NCBI GenBank assembly: GCA_005240015.1
Contig: SBBV01000082.1
Location: forward strand, 1-5,581
Length of the DNA: 5,581 nucleotides
Direction: 5' to 3'
Origin: Candidatus Odyssella thessalonicensis
GTDB lineage: Bacteria > Pseudomonadota > Alphaproteobacteria > Bin65
Position 1 is the stretch's first letter. The number at the start of each line of letters is the position of its first letter. Both the position numbers and the translations under genes were made by a program. Shown here in pieces: positions 5,014 to 5,581 of this stretch. The notes under the pieces were generated by a model. It was not told the origin of the DNA. It was given only the letters and a program-made list of their open reading frames with translations, and did not search any database.

Positions 5014-5581
5014 ATGGATTCGACCCTGATTGAAAAGCGACCTTATTTCTTCTGCGGAATCGGCGGTAGCGGGATGTTGCCGCTCGCCCTGATCCTGCGC
5101 GCCAAGGGCATCGCGGTCGAAGGCTCCGACCGCTCGCTCGACCAGGGCCGGCTCGCGCGGAAGTTCGCGTTCCTGAAGGCCCATGGCATCCCGCTGCACG
5201 CCCAGGACGGCAGCGGCATCACGCGCGCCGAGCAGATTCTGGTGACTTCGGCCGCGGTCGAGGACACGGTCCCCGATGTCGTGGCCGCGCATCGGCTCGG
5301 CGTGCCGGTGCGGCGGCGCGCGGAGCTGCTGGCCCAGCTCTTCAACGCCGCGCCGTTCAGCATCGCCGTGGGCGGGACGAGCGGCAAATCGACGACCACC
5401 GGCATGATCGGCTGGATCCTGGAGCGCGCCGGCCGCGCGCCCACGATCATGAACGGCGCGATCATGAAAAATTTCGTGACGCCCGCGATCCCGTTCGCGA
5501 GCGCCGTGGTCGGGCGCGGCGACGTGTTCGTGAGCGAGGTCGACGAGAGCGACGGCTCGATCGCGCTGTTCCACCCGCGCA
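5014..5581 (+). CDS. Mur ligase family protein, MurC/Mpl-like (3' end beyond window)
   Basis: The 189 visible residues cover the N-terminal domain and the start of the ATP-binding central domain of a Mur ligase. [20 protein letters not shown] (11-30) is the MurC-type nucleotide-sugar binding fold with GIGGSGM, followed by [17 protein letters not shown] (78-87) matches the MurC region that normally reads SSAI. The P-loop is [12 protein letters not shown] (120-131, Lys125), and EVDESDGSI (175-183) is the Mg/ATP-binding acidic motif. MurC and Mpl usually have GTHGKTTT, so Ser replaces both the His and the Thr after Lys. The gene is probably a MurC paralogue rather than the biosynthetic MurC; its substrate could be an amino acid or a recycled peptide. 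An in-frame TGA at 5008-5010 rules out an upstream start. No clear Shine-Dalgarno is present. The reading frame is open to the window edge. Confidence 0.88.
   Translation, partial: MDSTLIEKRPYFFCGIGGSGMLPLALILRAKGIAVEGSDRSLDQGRLARKFAFLKAHGIPLHAQDGSGITRAEQILVTSAAVEDTVPDVVAAHRLGVPVRRRAELLAQLFNAAPFSIAVGGTSGKSTTTGMIGWILERAGRAPTIMNGAIMKNFVTPAIPFASAVVGRGDVFVSEVDESDGSIALFHPR

Noticed and set aside
4987..5574. Minus-strand open frames opposite the Mur ligase
   Set aside because: The + strand frame has the GIGGSGM, P-loop and DESDGS motifs; the minus frames are Arg/Ala/His-rich shadows.

Overview
The window is a high-GC, gene-dense piece of bacterial chromosome. Codon use (strong G/C at third positions) and the gene set (YgiQ radical SAM protein, a GlsB/YeaQ-type membrane protein, a tetrapeptide LD-carboxypeptidase beside a MurC-like ligase, and several small conserved hypotheticals) point to an alphaproteobacterium, probably Hyphomicrobiales or Rhodospirillales. 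That assignment is inference from protein style; there is no rRNA or other phylogenetic marker. I see no mobile element, CRISPR array, tRNA or rRNA.

Layout: a perfect-armed palindrome at 1-30 is followed on the + strand by a full-length YgiQ-family radical SAM gene (74-2110) and a small conserved hypothetical gene with TPR-like character (2147-2563). The second gene runs 65 nt into the 3' end of a convergent three-gene minus-strand operon. Read in transcription order, that operon holds a ribbon-helix-helix-like protein (3657 to 3352), a conserved hypothetical protein with HxxH and YHETIT signatures (3355 to 2924; ATGA overlap with the first), and an SgcJ/EcaC (DUF4440, NTF2-like) protein (2879 to 2499). 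A plausible sigma-70-type promoter (-35 at 3699-3704, 17-bp spacer, -10 at 3676-3681) lies just upstream, with an inverted repeat over the -10 and predicted start site. This suggests autoregulation by the first gene product.

Divergent to that operon, across a 150-bp gap, is a three-helix GlsB/YeaQ/YmgE membrane protein (3808-4119). Three bases after its stop ends a minus-strand LD-carboxypeptidase (4962 to 4123). Only 51 bp separate that gene's start from a divergent Mur ligase gene (5014 to the window edge, incomplete). The last two form a likely murein-turnover pair: the carboxypeptidase trims D-Ala from muropeptides, and the MurC/Mpl-like ligase could act on a UDP-muramic acid substrate.

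Most of the window is ordinary core or near-core chromosome. The best candidates for something undescribed are the small RHH-led operon with its operator-like palindrome, and the Mur ligase with an atypical P-loop next to the LD-carboxypeptidase.
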